From assembly GCA_963513935.1 (NCBI GenBank), contig OY740768.1, positions 59,698,004 through 59,762,003 on the forward strand: a stretch of 64,000 bases of DNA, written 5' to 3'. A model generated the notes under the pieces. The model did not search any database. It worked only from the letters and a program-made list of their open reading frames with translations, and was not told the origin of the DNA. Positions 1 to 10,522 of the stretch are shown here, in pieces. The stretch is from Aphrophora alni. Lineage: Eukaryota; Arthropoda; Insecta; Hemiptera; Aphrophoridae. Every line of letters starts with the position of its first letter. The stretch's first letter is position 1. Both the position numbers and the translations under genes were made by a program.

Positions 1-364
1 TCAATATTGTCTTCCTTGACCTAGTCAACACAACCTTGCTTCCGTTACACATTGCATCTAAATATTATGTTTCTTATCTGCTTACGGTTTTCTTCATTAG
101 TGCTGGGTTCCCGTTATAACATCAAACCAGTTTTCTGTATGCATCTGGATACTTAACTTAGCCTTGCAGCATGTTAAATCCATTAACCTATTATCTTTAT
201 TTATTATTCAGTTTAATTATGCTATATCTTGAATTTTCTTGTAACTATTTGTCATTTTCATATTACACGTTGTACACTTATATTTCTTTTTGCATTTATA
301 CAGGGTTTTCATAATTTATGTCCTATCCCAAACACTTGTTTATTGTTATTTTAAATATTTATTC
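1..364 (-). other. 3' untranslated region of decayed gypsy-like element E1 (partial)
   Basis: Read on the minus strand, this stretch follows the integrase tail of E1 and has no open frame. By position it corresponds to the roughly 850-1050 base non-coding stretch between the last coding sequence and the LTR in the two related copies at 7294-8137 and 38043-39095. The E1 3' LTR would lie beyond the left edge of the window. The assignment rests on order, not on alignment. Confidence 0.45.
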
Positions 365-490
365 ATGCTCCATAGTAGATCCGTAAATCCTTTATATCAT
401 ATTTCCCTTTAATTTTGTTATTATTTATATTTTTTACAATGAAAGTCTTACTGCCTACTTTATTTACAATTTCAAATGGACCAGTATATT
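365..490 (-). pseudogene. Integrase C-terminal (GPY/F-type) remnant of E1
   Basis: The minus-strand translation shows a YTGPFEIV motif followed by KTFIV and a terminal KYDIKDL run before a stop. This is the layout of the Ty3/gypsy integrase C-terminal domain, which binds DNA and helps choose the target. The plus-strand fragment at 6845-7293 carries the matching GGPYEV and IYDIKDIKAY motifs, so the two come from one group of elements. The catalytic DDE core that should precede it is absent; the next recognisable piece upstream is the zinc-binding region at 541-700. It is a relic without function. Confidence 0.7.
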
Positions 491-540
491 ATAATTTCTA
501 GTATTTTTCCTAAATAAATCCTTACAGCTAAACATATTTT

Positions 541-700
541 TCCATCATGTAGTATAATTTGTTTCTTCCCAGGTGTCCATAAGCTTTATGTATCTCCATT
601 ATCAATTCCGTCTCTATTTCTGATTGAATCCCTAATTTCCATCGGTTTCTTCCATATTTATATAACAATTCATTTTCAACTCTGTAACTTCTATTATAAT
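541..700 (-). pseudogene. Integrase zinc-binding domain remnant of E1
   Basis: The minus-strand reading contains YGRNRWKLG, then EIHKAYGHLGRNKLYYMM. The spaced histidines (H, then YGH) followed by G and K are typical of the N-terminal H2C2 zinc-binding region of retroelement integrases. The frame soon hits stops, and the sequence passes almost directly into the GPY/F tail, so the DDE catalytic core has been deleted. On its other side it abuts an RT N-terminal scrap, so the palm, thumb and RNase H are also missing. Confidence 0.6.
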
Positions 701-780
701 TATTTATTAAGTTTAATATTACTGCATTCTAAATTTTTTGTCTTGTTTAAGCCCAAAGTGTTGTATTTAATATTGTAATC

Positions 781-1000
781 TTAACTTTTCTCCTGGCAAA
801 ATAAAGTTTTCTTCGGTTTCATGATAAGGCCGCCATCTTGAAACTTCTGAAATATTTCTTCCCTTACTTGCTTTCTATAATTTAATGGAATTGGATAGTT
901 CCTATTTACAAATGTTTTATCTGATCATAATTTATACTCATGTTCATATTTATTAGACAAACCTGGAATTTCTGAAAAAAAATACTTTGGTATTTATTTA
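781..1000 (-). pseudogene. Reverse transcriptase N-terminal remnant of E1
   Basis: The minus-strand translation gives EHEYKL, a stop, then FVNRNYPIPLNYRKQV and EEIFQKFQDGG. This matches the segment just before the Ty3/gypsy RT fingers, where a YPIP-type motif is followed by a helix ending in DGI or DGG. Nothing of the catalytic palm (no YxDD box) follows. The reading passes into the integrase zinc-binding scrap within about 100 bases, showing a large internal deletion of RT and RNase H. One in-frame stop lies inside the fragment. Confidence 0.6.
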
Positions 1001-1135
1001 TTAAATTTTGTAACTATATTTCTTCTTGCTGTCAGAATAGTATCATGTGAATTGCCGACCTAAATATTTATCTTGTTTACAACCCTTTGTTAAAGTTTGG
1101 TTGCTTGTTTATCGCTCGGCCGTTTACTCTGGACC

Positions 1136-1767
1136 CTAACCACTTTCTCTTGTTCTAACGGTATGGGCAGAATACCGTCGTAAATTTGTCTTCAGTTTCA
1201 CATGTGTTCTGTGATAATTCGGACTAAATTTAACACTATAATTTTTCTTATTTTTATGCGAAATACTCTTATAACTATTGTTCGAATTGCTTTTATTATT
1301 TCTTCCTTTGTTTAATTTAATTTCATTACGCGATTTATTATTACTTATTGAATTTTTAACATGTATGTGGAACTCTTCTTTGTGAGGTAGATTTTCTTGT
1401 CTATCCGTCGTGGTGTGTCGTCTTCGGGTTTCGTCAACATCGGTTGTGTCTTTTTCCTTAGAAACAGATAATTCTGGATTACAATTATCTGTTTCGTTTA
1501 TTTTAGTGGATAGTGTTTTTAGTGATTTTGTGTTACAAGTGTGGTTTTTGGATCTAGTTTTATTTTCACGCGCGTCGATAGACATTCCAGGCAGTACCTT
1601 TATCCTACTCTGCATGTCCTTATTATTATATTTTTTATTTAATTGCTTATTCGTCGATTTATTTTTATTTAATTCCTTATTCGTCGATTTATATTTATTT
1701 AATTTATTTTTCCTTTCCTCCTCCGATAAGTATCCAATTCCTTTGAATATCTTATCCCCTTCTAACT
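1136..1767 (-). pseudogene. Hydrophilic pol linker region of E1, function unknown
   Basis: This minus-strand open stretch of about 210 codons lies between the protease and the RT scrap. It is rich in Asn, Lys, Ser and Thr and carries a short internal repeat (KSTNKELNKN then KSTNKQLNKK). It has no recognised domain. It sits in a different frame from the protease ORF, so at least one frameshift separates them. The plus-strand relative has a similar charged region at 37400-38042, also ending in a VKF-rich stretch, which supports an origin as a linker in the polyprotein and not as a separate gene. Confidence 0.45.
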
Positions 1768-1842
1768 AACTAAGACCCTGACCGACTCCTGCATACACTG
1801 TTCGGGGTTGTCACGTTCTGGTAGTCTCATCCGGTTTTCTAT

Positions 1843-3041
1843 CTACATTTTATCACTCTCCTTCCCTCTAATCAAAGTTTGTTGATTTTTATTGTTAACC
1901 AACACTTTGTTATTCCCTGTATTTTTAAATATGCCTTCAGGTTGAATCCTTTTGTTCACATTTATCCCCTTAACATTATTTTTAAAATATACAGAACCTT
2001 TTTTAAAATTCTTTTCTTTTAATTGACCTTTTGTTTCTACTAATTTTTCATAATATATTATTACTTCCTCCTTTTCCACATACAGTTTTATATATCGCTC
2101 TTCCATATTAATTTTAGCTTTTAATTCGTACAAAACATCACATCCTATTATTATTCTGGACCTTAAATTTTTTACAATTAATAATTTTAATTCGATTTCT
2201 ACTTCTTTTATTTTTATTGATATCATAATTTGTTTATTTATTTTATATGGTTTACTTTTAACTGCAGTTACGATTTCCACCCCAGTTACAGGGAGTTCCA
2301 AAATTTCCAGCCCTTCTTTCTTTAACATTACATATAATTCTTCACTAATTAGTGAAATTTCGGCTCCTGTATCTATTTCTACCATAACTACATTGTGTCC
2401 TAGATTTACGGGTATTTTAGGAGTTTCCTCAATCGGTTTTTCTTTTAAGAAATATTTTTTATCTTTTTCTAATAAATCCCCTCGTAAATCTAAATGCAAT
2501 CCTACAACACACAGTTTAGATGTTTCCTGCGGTCTCGAGATTAGTTTTTCCTCTACAATTTGTTTTGTAGAGACCGAAGCGCCCCTATCTCGCACTCCGT
2601 AGTGGAAGCCGCCTTTATCTTTCGCTGTATTCGAATTAAAATTAGAGATCGTGGGTAGTCTGTAAACTGGTGGTTCGACATTATGACGCGGATTGTCTCC
2701 TGACGTTACATAACTCGATTGTTTACATTCATTTTCTGGTTGATTTTCCCTAGAATCATATCTGTTTTTAATTTTTGACTCGAATGTTAACGATTGACAT
2801 TTATTATTTTGTTTACTCCCCCCTAATCTATTCGTAGAGTCGTAAACGCGATAATTTGGTTTCTTGCTCCCTCCAATTTGATTATTTTTATTATAATGAA
2901 CGGTTTGTTTATATTCTAAATTTTCTTTATTAATTTTTTCATTATTTATTAAATTTCAACTTTGTTTAATATTTATGATTTTATACGCAGCCTTAGTGTA
3001 ATCCGATGGTCTATTAGGTGTCAAAAAGGCCTCTTTTATCC
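1843..3041 (-). pseudogene. Retroviral-type aspartic protease (start of pol) of E1
   Basis: The minus-strand frame contains the active-site motif EIDTGAEISLIS and, about 90 residues later, IIIGCDVL, the hydrophobic-hydrophobic-G motif of retropepsins. The reading frame is -1 relative to gag and is open back to the gag end except for one TGA at 2956-2958. That fits synthesis by -1 ribosomal frameshifting at 3042-3048. The N-terminal part, before the protease, is an Asn/Lys-rich linker. The frame closes with TAG at 1843-1845, ahead of the RT remnants, so pol is broken here. The plus-strand copy at 36760-37395 has the cognate IDTGAQMSCV and VIMGCNIM motifs. Confidence 0.75.
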
Positions 3042-4310
3042 ATTTAAATTCCTAGGCGAGTTAGGATGGTTTTTTGATGGACCAGGTTTCGAAAGGTCTG
3101 GAGGTCGAGGTTTATTTTGGGTGTCACCATAGGATCTCTGGTTAGGGTTGTTACGAAAGGTTTTGGTTTGCCTATTATCCCTCTCTGGATTGGAATTCCA
3201 GTTTCCCCTACGCGATTCCTCCATCGTATCGACACTAGTTAGAAACGTGAGTGCTTCTTGAATATTTTCCATGGGTTTCCCCATACTGGTCATTCTAATA
3301 TTCTCCCTAAAATGCTGCATAATCGTTAAAATTAAATATTTATCTGGGATCAGTGGTTTTAAATCACTGGCTTTATTTACAAGTAAACAAAAATATTCAG
3401 CCTTGGTCATATTTCCGTTTTCAAAAAATTTCCCATATTCAATTTTATTTCGAACTATTTTTTGAGATTGCAAGTTCCAATAGTGATCTATAAACAGTTT
3501 CTTAAAGTCACTATAACCCATATCCGCGGTTTTCACCACATTCCACCATAACTCAGCATTTAACCTTAAATGTCGTTCGACAACCTTAAATTTTTCCTTA
3601 TCATCCATTCCCACTTGAATTTCTTCTAATAAATTTTCTATCTGCCTAATAAATTGCATGGGCCTTTCCTTAGGATTACCCCAAAACTCAACTTTTACAT
3701 TTTCGTTATCAATTTTATTTATTATTGTATTTCTGCTACTAATTCCCCCTAAATTTATTTCCCCTACTTTTTTATCAATATTTCTAACTTTATTTTCTAA
3801 CAACTTATTATCTTTTTCTAATTTATCTACTTTAGAATTTACTACTTTACTATTCTCAGCTAATGATTCAATTTTACCATTAACTTCTCTAAACTCCCCC
3901 TCCACTTCAGCTTTAAAAACCTCTTGTTGAGCCGCATTATTAGCTACTTCTAATTCTATTCCCTGAACTCTCCCTTCTATTTTATTCCAGAGTGCCCATC
4001 TTTCTTCTCTTTCCTGTTGTCTTTCTCTGCTCTCCTCTCTTTCTCTGCTCTCCTCCCTCCATTCCTTATCTCTCTTGTCCCTTATTTCATTTTCCTTTTC
4101 TCTTAACGCCCTTTCTTCTTGTCTTTCTTTTTCTCTTAACGCCCTTTCTTCTTGTTTTTCTTTTTCTCTTAACGCCCTTTCTTCTTGTTTTTATTTTCCC
4201 CTTAACGCCCTTTCCTCTTGTTTTTCTTTTTCCCTTAACGCCTTTTCATCTTTTTCTCTCTTTTCTAAGTAGGCCATTAACGATTTACCTTCTTGGGTCT
4301 TTTCCGCCAT
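3036..4310 (-). pseudogene. Gag of gypsy-like element E1 (one premature stop)
   Basis: The minus-strand ATG is at 4308-4310 and begins MAEKTQEGKS. The first ~130 codons are a highly charged coiled coil built from a degenerate repeat (EERALREKEKQ). It is interrupted by an in-frame TAA at 4191-4193. The rest is open to the stop at 3036-3038. The capsid-like core has the motif VEFWGNPKERPMQFI and later DHYWNLQSQKI, both matched in the plus-strand relative. The C-terminus is rich in Arg, Asn and Pro with no CCHC zinc knuckle, as in insect errantivirus-type Gag proteins. Gag would form the particle and bind RNA. The premature stop makes this copy non-functional, though it is otherwise well preserved. 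Confidence 0.8.
3042..3048 (-). promoter_or_regulatory. Candidate -1 frameshift slippery site (E1 gag-pro)
   Basis: In the gag frame the minus strand reads AAT TTA AAT GGA TAA, giving the heptamer T TTA AAT in the X XXY YYZ phase two codons before the gag stop. A -1 slip enters the frame that runs through to the protease, with one later TGA. The plus-strand relative has a canonical heptamer at the equivalent point (36766-36772). Confidence 0.5.
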
Positions 4311-4490
4311 TTTGTTTTTCTTATTTATTTTTTTTTTTAATATTAAGAGATTTAATAATTATTTTTTAATTGATTCTATTTTTTTTAATTTATTTATTTT
4401 AATCTTTCTATTTTTTATACCCAAATTTAATTATTTAATTATGTTTTATTATTATTATTTTTTTTATTTCACTCCCTCCCAAATTTATAC

Positions 4491-4508
4491 AACCAACACA
4501 GATCACCA
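4491..4508 (-). other. Possible tRNA primer-binding site of E1
   Basis: On the minus strand, about 180 bases before the gag ATG, the sequence TGGTGATCTGTGTTGGTT begins with TGG, as expected for a complement of a tRNA 3' CCA end. The L element has TGGTGGTAATTACAACGA at 35277 in a similar place. I cannot name the tRNA, and the preceding LTR does not clearly end in CA, so this is tentative. Confidence 0.3.
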
Positions 4509-6547
4509 GAATTTAAGGTATGTAGTATACTTATAAACTATACATCTTATACTAAGCATACACATGTAGGTAAAATATACTGTATCCGTATTTTTTGAAG
4601 CCTAGCCTAATTTTTCCAAATAGCAGCTACACTATACAATGCAAACAACCAGTCCGTATTACTTTGTTCAATAGCACGTACTAATCGCTTACCCTGTACT
4701 TTTTATAACTACTAATTTAAAAACAATTATTCGGGCTTCACCGTATGGGCGCCATCTTTTATCTACAACGAAAAAACTCTACCTTTTTTAGAGTCAGACT
4801 AATTACGCCCCCTATCTTTATTAATACGTAATAGTCTCAAATCCTGAGATTTTTTGCCTACAGGATTCGTTCTCGCGTGACAAAAAGAATAAATTATCCA
4901 ATCCACTGGAAGTTTTTGGCTTACTATCTTGTTGGCCTGGATTGAATAACTTCTTCGATAATTTGAGTTGCCCCAAATTACCGGTACCCCCCTTTTTGTT
5001 TACGACTTCCAGTAACTGTATTTAAGATTACCCTATTTCTCAGGGAGAACACGAATTTACTTTATTTTCTAATTTTAATCTCGTAAGTGTGTCCTTAGGA
5101 ATACCTTTTTGATACAATATATTTTACCCTTTTTTATAATAACAAACCTGAAAATATAGCATATAATTGTGTGACCAAGTCTAAATAAAACACAGTTTTA
5201 GAGAATATATAAAAAAATTAATTCTTTTAATTAATTGAAACAAAAACAACTGGAAATAATAATCTTGACACAAGTCAACAAAACAAAACTCAAAACAATT
5301 TCTCTAATAAAATTAATTGATAACAACTAAAATATTTTTTCTTTTGAGCAGAAGGCAATCACTCATAACTTTCTTAAAATTGATCTATATAAAGATTTCT
5401 ATTTATCTCTGAATTTAAATTATTTAATTTATCAAATTTATTTATCGAAAAAGATTTTTATCCACACATGAGTTTGACATTATCTATTTTAATACATTTA
5501 TTTAATTACATAAAAAAAATTTTATCTCAGGAAAATCATTGATACTCTAAAATCGGGCCAATTTTGCCCTTTAAAAAAGGAAATTTGGATTTACTCAGAC
5601 CTTGTCCGCCGTGTTGAAGATCCTGAGTCCTGGGATGCTGATGGTCCTCTGGTGTCTGGTTGGTTGTATTTAGCGATTAAAGTTGTCTTATTTCTTTTCC
5701 ATGGAGTTTAGAAGGCTGGCTGGTTGGTTCGAATCTATCACCTCCTATCGCTCTCGCTGGCACTGTTTTAATACTTTGGCAAATTAACACTTAAACTTCT
5801 TTACTGAGAATTTTGAGTCGGCAAACTGACATAGCCACCCCTGGCACTTGTTCAACGAATTTTTTACGAGAGACCTCTATGAGATTCGTGCGGCTCTTTT
5901 TATAGCCAAAAACTATCGTATATCGATACCAATTTTTTTCCCTCACTGGACCGATACGATAGTTCCATTTATGGTGTATTTCCATGCAATTTCTTGATTA
6001 TTTTTGGTGTAGGTGATTCAGTTATTTAGTATTACTTTATTTATTACGTTTACCGTTTTTAAATTGTCCTTTTTAATCACTTTGCTCTAATTAATCCTTT
6101 AATCTATTTTTACTGTAAGTTGGTATTCTGGCTCCGCCTACGACTACGTCACTTCTTAATATTAGGTTTTAACTTCTTTTTGCAAAATTTCCACTTCTTA
6201 TCTTTTTTCGTTTTCATACTATAGCGTGAAAACCATAACTCTTTTGTTTTAATCAAATTTAAATTTTTAATCATTAATTATGATATAACTTTATTTATTT
6301 AATTGCTTCTATACAATCCTTTTCTCAAAATTTATTTTTATTTACTTTTATTAGCTTTTATACTTAACCTTTTCTGCTAACTTTTTAAATATCAATTTTT
6401 TTCAAATTTTAGCAAGAATACTTTTATCTTAAAATTACATTTTATTTTCAGAAATACCAAGGTTTTTTTATTTTTTATTAATTTTGAAAATTTTTAAATT
6501 CTTCATTTAAATATGCCGTAACGTCTGTTAGTTAATATGAAATAACA
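4509..6547 (-). repeat. Probable 5' LTR of E1
   Basis: This is the non-coding stretch upstream of gag on the minus strand. It starts with TG inside a small inverted repeat (CTGTTA ... TAACAG at 6525-6548), the same hairpin-at-the-start arrangement as LTRs A, B, L and R. It contains a TATA-like box at 5896-5904 and a TGACGTA motif at 6145-6151. No copy of the 3' LTR is in the window, so neither end can be proved. Unlike the other long LTRs, its outer flank is not a (GT)n run. Confidence 0.45.
5896..5904 (-). promoter_or_regulatory. TATA-like box in E1 LTR
   Basis: The minus strand reads GGCTATAAAAAGAGCCGC, a strong TATA box in a locally GC-rich setting within the probable 5' LTR. Transcription toward gag would start shortly downstream. 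No start site can be seen directly. Confidence 0.4.
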
Positions 6548-6844
6548 GTACTAGATATGTATTGCATACAACTTGTATTACAACTACATATCCTTATACA
6601 TTATTATTTCATATTTTCAAAATTCATAAAAAATGATTTTTCAATTCAAAATCTGCCGACATAGGAATTTACTGTTAGAACAAGCCGGCAAGAGTCGACC
6701 TTGTACCATTTCATAGTTCAATCTCACCGACCGGCTATAAGCAGTAAAAAGTTCTACAAAACATCCAAACCTTGCATTGGGATTATTTTTTGATATTTTT
6801 CTTTTTTGACCAAAATATAACCCCATACAACGAATTTCCGTTGT
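6548..6844. other. Unassigned spacer between two elements
   Basis: This lies between the presumed outer edge of the E1 LTR and the truncated plus-strand integrase fragment. It has no convincing coding frame and no match to other parts of the window that I can see. The short open frames here have no recognisable motifs. Confidence 0.4.
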
Positions 6845-7293
6845 AGTACATAGGGTTTATGGAAGATCTTTTAAATAAAACACCTCATGATACGACGGGT
6901 TACACGCCAGAACAAATACAACACAACAGAGAACCACAATACGTATGGAATACCTACTTTCCGGAGGATGAAAGGTTAAGGGAAACGGAATCATGGGAAG
7001 ATAAGAAAAGGAATCGTTTGAGGAAAATGGTTCAAAAGGGAATGAGACGCGCGGTAAAGAAAAATCAAGAATTGAAGGAAACCCGATTCCAGGTGGCCGA
7101 CCAGGTATTGATCATAAAAGGAAATCGGTCAAATGCAGAAAAAAAGGAGACAGAAAAGTTGTTGTTGATTTACGGTGGTCCGTACGAAGTAAGAAGAATC
7201 ATCGGAAGAAAAACCTACGAACTCTAGGACAGAAAATTGCAAAAAAGTAAAGGAATCTATGACATAAAAGACATAAAGGCATACCATAATTAA
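6845..7293 (+). pseudogene. Integrase C-terminal fragment of the LTR A element
   Basis: The open frame carries LNKTPHDTTGYTPEQI, the conserved segment after the catalytic glutamate of Ty3/gypsy integrases, then a basic helix (KMVQKGMRRAVKK) and the GPY/F box as YGGPYEVRRIIGRKTYEL. An in-frame TAG at 7225-7227 interrupts it. The frame then continues through IYDIKDIKAYHN to the probable natural stop at 7291-7293. The matching E1 tail ends the same way. The fragment starts abruptly near 6845, so the element is 5'-truncated here and everything up to the integrase core is lost. It lies in the correct order and orientation ahead of LTR A. Confidence 0.75.
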
Positions 7294-8149
7294 TAATAAA
7301 ACATAATCCAACGGTAAAATTAAAAAACTAATAATAGAGGTTAAGATAGTAAAATAATAGTAATCATAAAGTAGAATAGGTAAAGTTTGTAAATTCATAA
7401 TAATAAACATCGTCAATAATAACATGTAATAAATCCGAAAGGAATAAAGTCTGAAAATAAATCATAACGGTAGAAGGCATACCAGCTGTTTCGATAAAAG
7501 AATTGGGACGAGTTAAGATAGGTCAGTCATCATAAACAAACATCCTAAAACACGGTAAATATTGTACAGTAAATTGAGGTAGTGAATGGTTCGATTGTAA
7601 TAGCCAAGATAAGCGGAAGTGAGAGGCAGGAAATATCATGTCCAGACATTCCTTCTGTTACTTGACGCGATCTAACCTAGCGCGACATCAATTAAACGTA
7701 AGGATGGCTTGATTTGTGTAACTTACCTTGTTACAAAAATGATTAAATTTGTGTCAAAATTTATGTATTTAAAAGTATAGGATAAAGTGTAAATGTGTAT
7801 AACCATGTATAATCATGCTAAATAGACTGTTTCAGATGAAAGAAGGACGAAACGAACTATCAACCATGAACAATATATATGTATTTGTATAAAATAAGGA
7901 TTTTTTTCATATGAATATGTCATGTTTATTACCATGTTTTTTGAAAAATGTATATGTCACCAATTAATCATTTATGTTAGAAATAGGATTGTTTTATAGA
8001 TAGTAAGTTTTCATGTTATATATATAATTACGTTTTTTAAATAGAAAAGAAGTTGTTATAAAGAGATTAGAAAAGTTAAGAAACATAAAATTTTAAAATC
8101 TAAAAAAGGGATTTTAATGTCAAAATTTTAGTTTTTTGAGAGGGGAATT
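7294..8149 (+). other. 3' untranslated region and polypurine tract of the LTR A element
   Basis: This non-coding region runs from the integrase stop to the LTR. It ends in the purine-rich tract GAGAGGGGAATT (8138-8149) immediately before the TG that opens LTR A. Plus-strand DNA synthesis of LTR elements is primed from such tracts. Nothing else is recognised in it. Confidence 0.6.
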
Positions 8150-8153
8150 TGCA

Positions 8154-8171
8154 ACGGTTTAATTGAACCGT
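8154..8171 (+). other. Hairpin at the 5' end of LTR A
   Basis: ACGGTT and AACCGT form a perfect 6-base stem around the loop TAATTG, four bases inside the LTR. LTR B has the identical hairpin, extended by a TTGC/GCAA outer pairing; LTR C has a weakened version. LTRs L and R carry different sequences that still form a hairpin at this point. Confidence 0.5.
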
Positions 8172-10181
8172 CCGTAAGGAACAATTTTGGAAAACGACCT
8201 AAATCCAAAATTTCAATTAAATCTAATAAAAACTGTAGAAATAACAAAAACATTTAAAACATACGTAAAGTTAAATGGAATAGCAAGGCTGGACCAAGCC
8301 AAGGTCACGCGCTTGAACAGGAAATATTCAACTTTCCGGTTTGAACAGGAATAATCTCATATAATACAATGTTGTAAATTCAAAAATTAGAAAACCAAAA
8401 ATGAAATAATACTATCGTGTAGAGCTAGGAAAACCTAGTAATAAATAATAAGACAATAAACTCATCAGATTAATAATAAAAAAGTTATAGCCAAAATAAA
8501 ACTTCATAAAACACAAAACTCTCTTAAAATAAATAAAATCAAAAATCTAATAATAACAATACATAACCATAAGATAAACTAATAATAAATAAGACTTGAA
8601 ACCAAAATAAATAACAGACCATAAAGTAATAAAACCATAAATAACCAAACATGCTGAAAGTGCCATAATTTGTGAACCCAAGAAGCGAGAAAGAAGAGGA
8701 AAGCAGTTTTGGGCCTTTCAGCATCAGAGGAACAACATACAAAAAGAAGAATTCAAAAATTTCCAAAAATGAAAAAAGTAAATTCGGAAAAACTACGCAA
8801 TCTTCAAATCGCCATAAAAGAAGAAATATACGTCGTATCGCTGCAAATGAAGATGGAAAATCATCAGGAAGAGAAGGGCTTCAAAATGAAATCACCCAGA
8901 AGAAAATCGAAGGAAGCGAACGGAAGATATGAAGAAAAGAAGAATTCGTCAGTCAAAACTTAAGATTTTCAAGATTCAACGTGTGTCCAAGGTCGCGCGC
9001 GGTAGCTTACCAACCCTAGGCAAAATTCACCATAAACAATCAAACTAAAACAACTAATAATAATAGAAATAATTAATCCAAAATAGAGAAAACAGCCAAA
9101 TAATGTAAGGATAAGCCAAGCAGAGTTCATAAGTAGTTGAAATAAATATAGAAACTTAAATAAATTGCGAAATAAAGAAGGAACAAAAATCATGAAAATT
9201 GGCTATACTGTATAGCTCAAACTTCGACGAGTTAACTTTCTACAAGTTAATTCATCAGTCTCGTACCAGCTCCAGGAAGGATCACCCACTTTTACTTAAG
9301 ACTGAAGAGGAAATCGTCGTGAAAATATATTGTCAGCGTTCAGTACTTCGCCGGGTTAATAACGGTACCAACAGACAGGATCGGCCTTGCAGGAGACAGC
9401 GCTACATCCTACAACAGCTTATTAGAAGAGATCTTCACTACGGACTCCGGCAAATATTCTACAAGAAATTGTCGTCAGCAGCAGATTCAACGAGGAAAGG
9501 ACTTCGGGAGATTCTAGAACAGAAGACAACTCTAGGAACAATCTTCAGGATCCACAAACATTCTCAGAATCAGGACGAGCGGACTTGTGCAATTCACAAA
9601 AACAAGTTACTGCATAAATCAATCTTTTTAATAAATAAATTTTATTTTTTAATAAACTTGAGTAAAGTCCAAAATTCTTAAAATCAACAAAGTTAAATAA
9701 TAACGTTTTAAAGTCAAAGTAGAGTCAGAAATAAAGTCAATAAAGTAAAGAGAAATCAAAAAATAAATTCGAGTCAAATAATAAATAAATCAAGTAACAG
9801 ATTGGAAGCAGATAAATAAAAGGGTTATTAAATAAATGTGTTAGATTAAGCATATATTTTGGTTAGATTTAGTAAATATTAGAATTATTTAGAATAGAGA
9901 ATTTTCAATTTGTTTGAGAGAGAGAAACGTTTAATATAAATTGAAGGAAAAGGCGACATAATCTGTTGTAAGCGATTTTAAATAAATCCATTGTTTCTTG
10001 AAATAAAAATTAAATTGTGTCAATTTCAATAAATTTGTTAAATTTCACTGTCTGATATTTTGATTGAAACTATCCTATGCAAATAAACTCTTAAAGTTAG
10101 AAGGAAGAAGAAGTAAGTGCTCACCAGTAAAAAGTTAAATTCAAAAAAGAGCTAATTTTGGTTTAATGAATTAATTAGCTC

Positions 10182-10199
10182 CAAAGGGCACACCCTTTG
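10182..10199 (+). other. Conserved small hairpin near the 3' end of LTR A
   Basis: CAAAGGG-CACA-CCCTTTG is a perfect 7-base stem with a four-base loop. It is retained in LTR C and almost unchanged in LTR B (last stem base altered), while surrounding bases vary more. It could be an RNA structure near the transcript end; the role is unknown. Confidence 0.4.
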
Positions 10200-10471
10200 A
10201 GAAAGAGTCTGAAGTTTCAAGAAAGGTAAGATAGTTTAAGAAGTGAATTTATAAAATTTTTCATGTGTTAGCATAAGTTTGATAACATTAAATTAATCTT
10301 GTGTAACATAAGAAATAAGAGCCTTATCAGGGACTTTAAAAGGTAGGCAAAAGGGGAGAATCATTTTCTACCTCGTCGAAAATATAAGTTGGTTAGAGTT
10401 CCGATAGGGTCTTGCAGAGTGCCCCGTCTGTTAAAGGTGAAACCCCCACACACTATCGCCGGGGGGTGCGT

Positions 10472-10475
<4 letters not shown>

Positions 10476-10521
<46 letters not shown>
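10476..10521. repeat. (GT)23 microsatellite between LTRs A and B
   Basis: An uninterrupted GT dinucleotide tract begins immediately after the terminal CA of LTR A and stops immediately before the TG of LTR B. Target-site duplications would be invisible in such a tract. Confidence 0.95.

Positions 10522-10522
<1 letters not shown>

Larger units (their letters stand above)
8150..10475 (+). repeat. LTR A (3' LTR, about 2.33 kb)
   Basis: It begins TGCAACGG directly after a polypurine tract and ends GTGCGTTGCA, giving 7-base terminal inverted repeats (TGCAACG and CGTTGCA) with canonical TG and CA ends. It aligns along its whole length with LTR B and LTR C. By eye, A and B differ at roughly 10-15% of positions over the first ~270 bases, so they are not the two LTRs of one recent insertion. 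Several short open frames inside are poorly conserved and begin without ATG; I treat the LTR as non-coding. A (GT)n tract follows its end exactly. Confidence 0.8.

Noticed and set aside
3992..4369. Hydrophobic repeat protein on the plus strand
   Set aside because: Shadow of the charged coiled coil of the E1 gag on the opposite strand.
8709..8963. 84-codon open frame in LTR A, with an equal-length counterpart in LTR B (11079-11333)
   Set aside because: The frame begins with TTG rather than ATG, the counterpart in LTR C is broken, and differences are not obviously concentrated at synonymous sites.
9199..9681. 160-codon open frame in LTR A
   Set aside because: No ATG at the start, split by a stop in LTR B, short in LTR C; it looks like a chance frame within the LTR.
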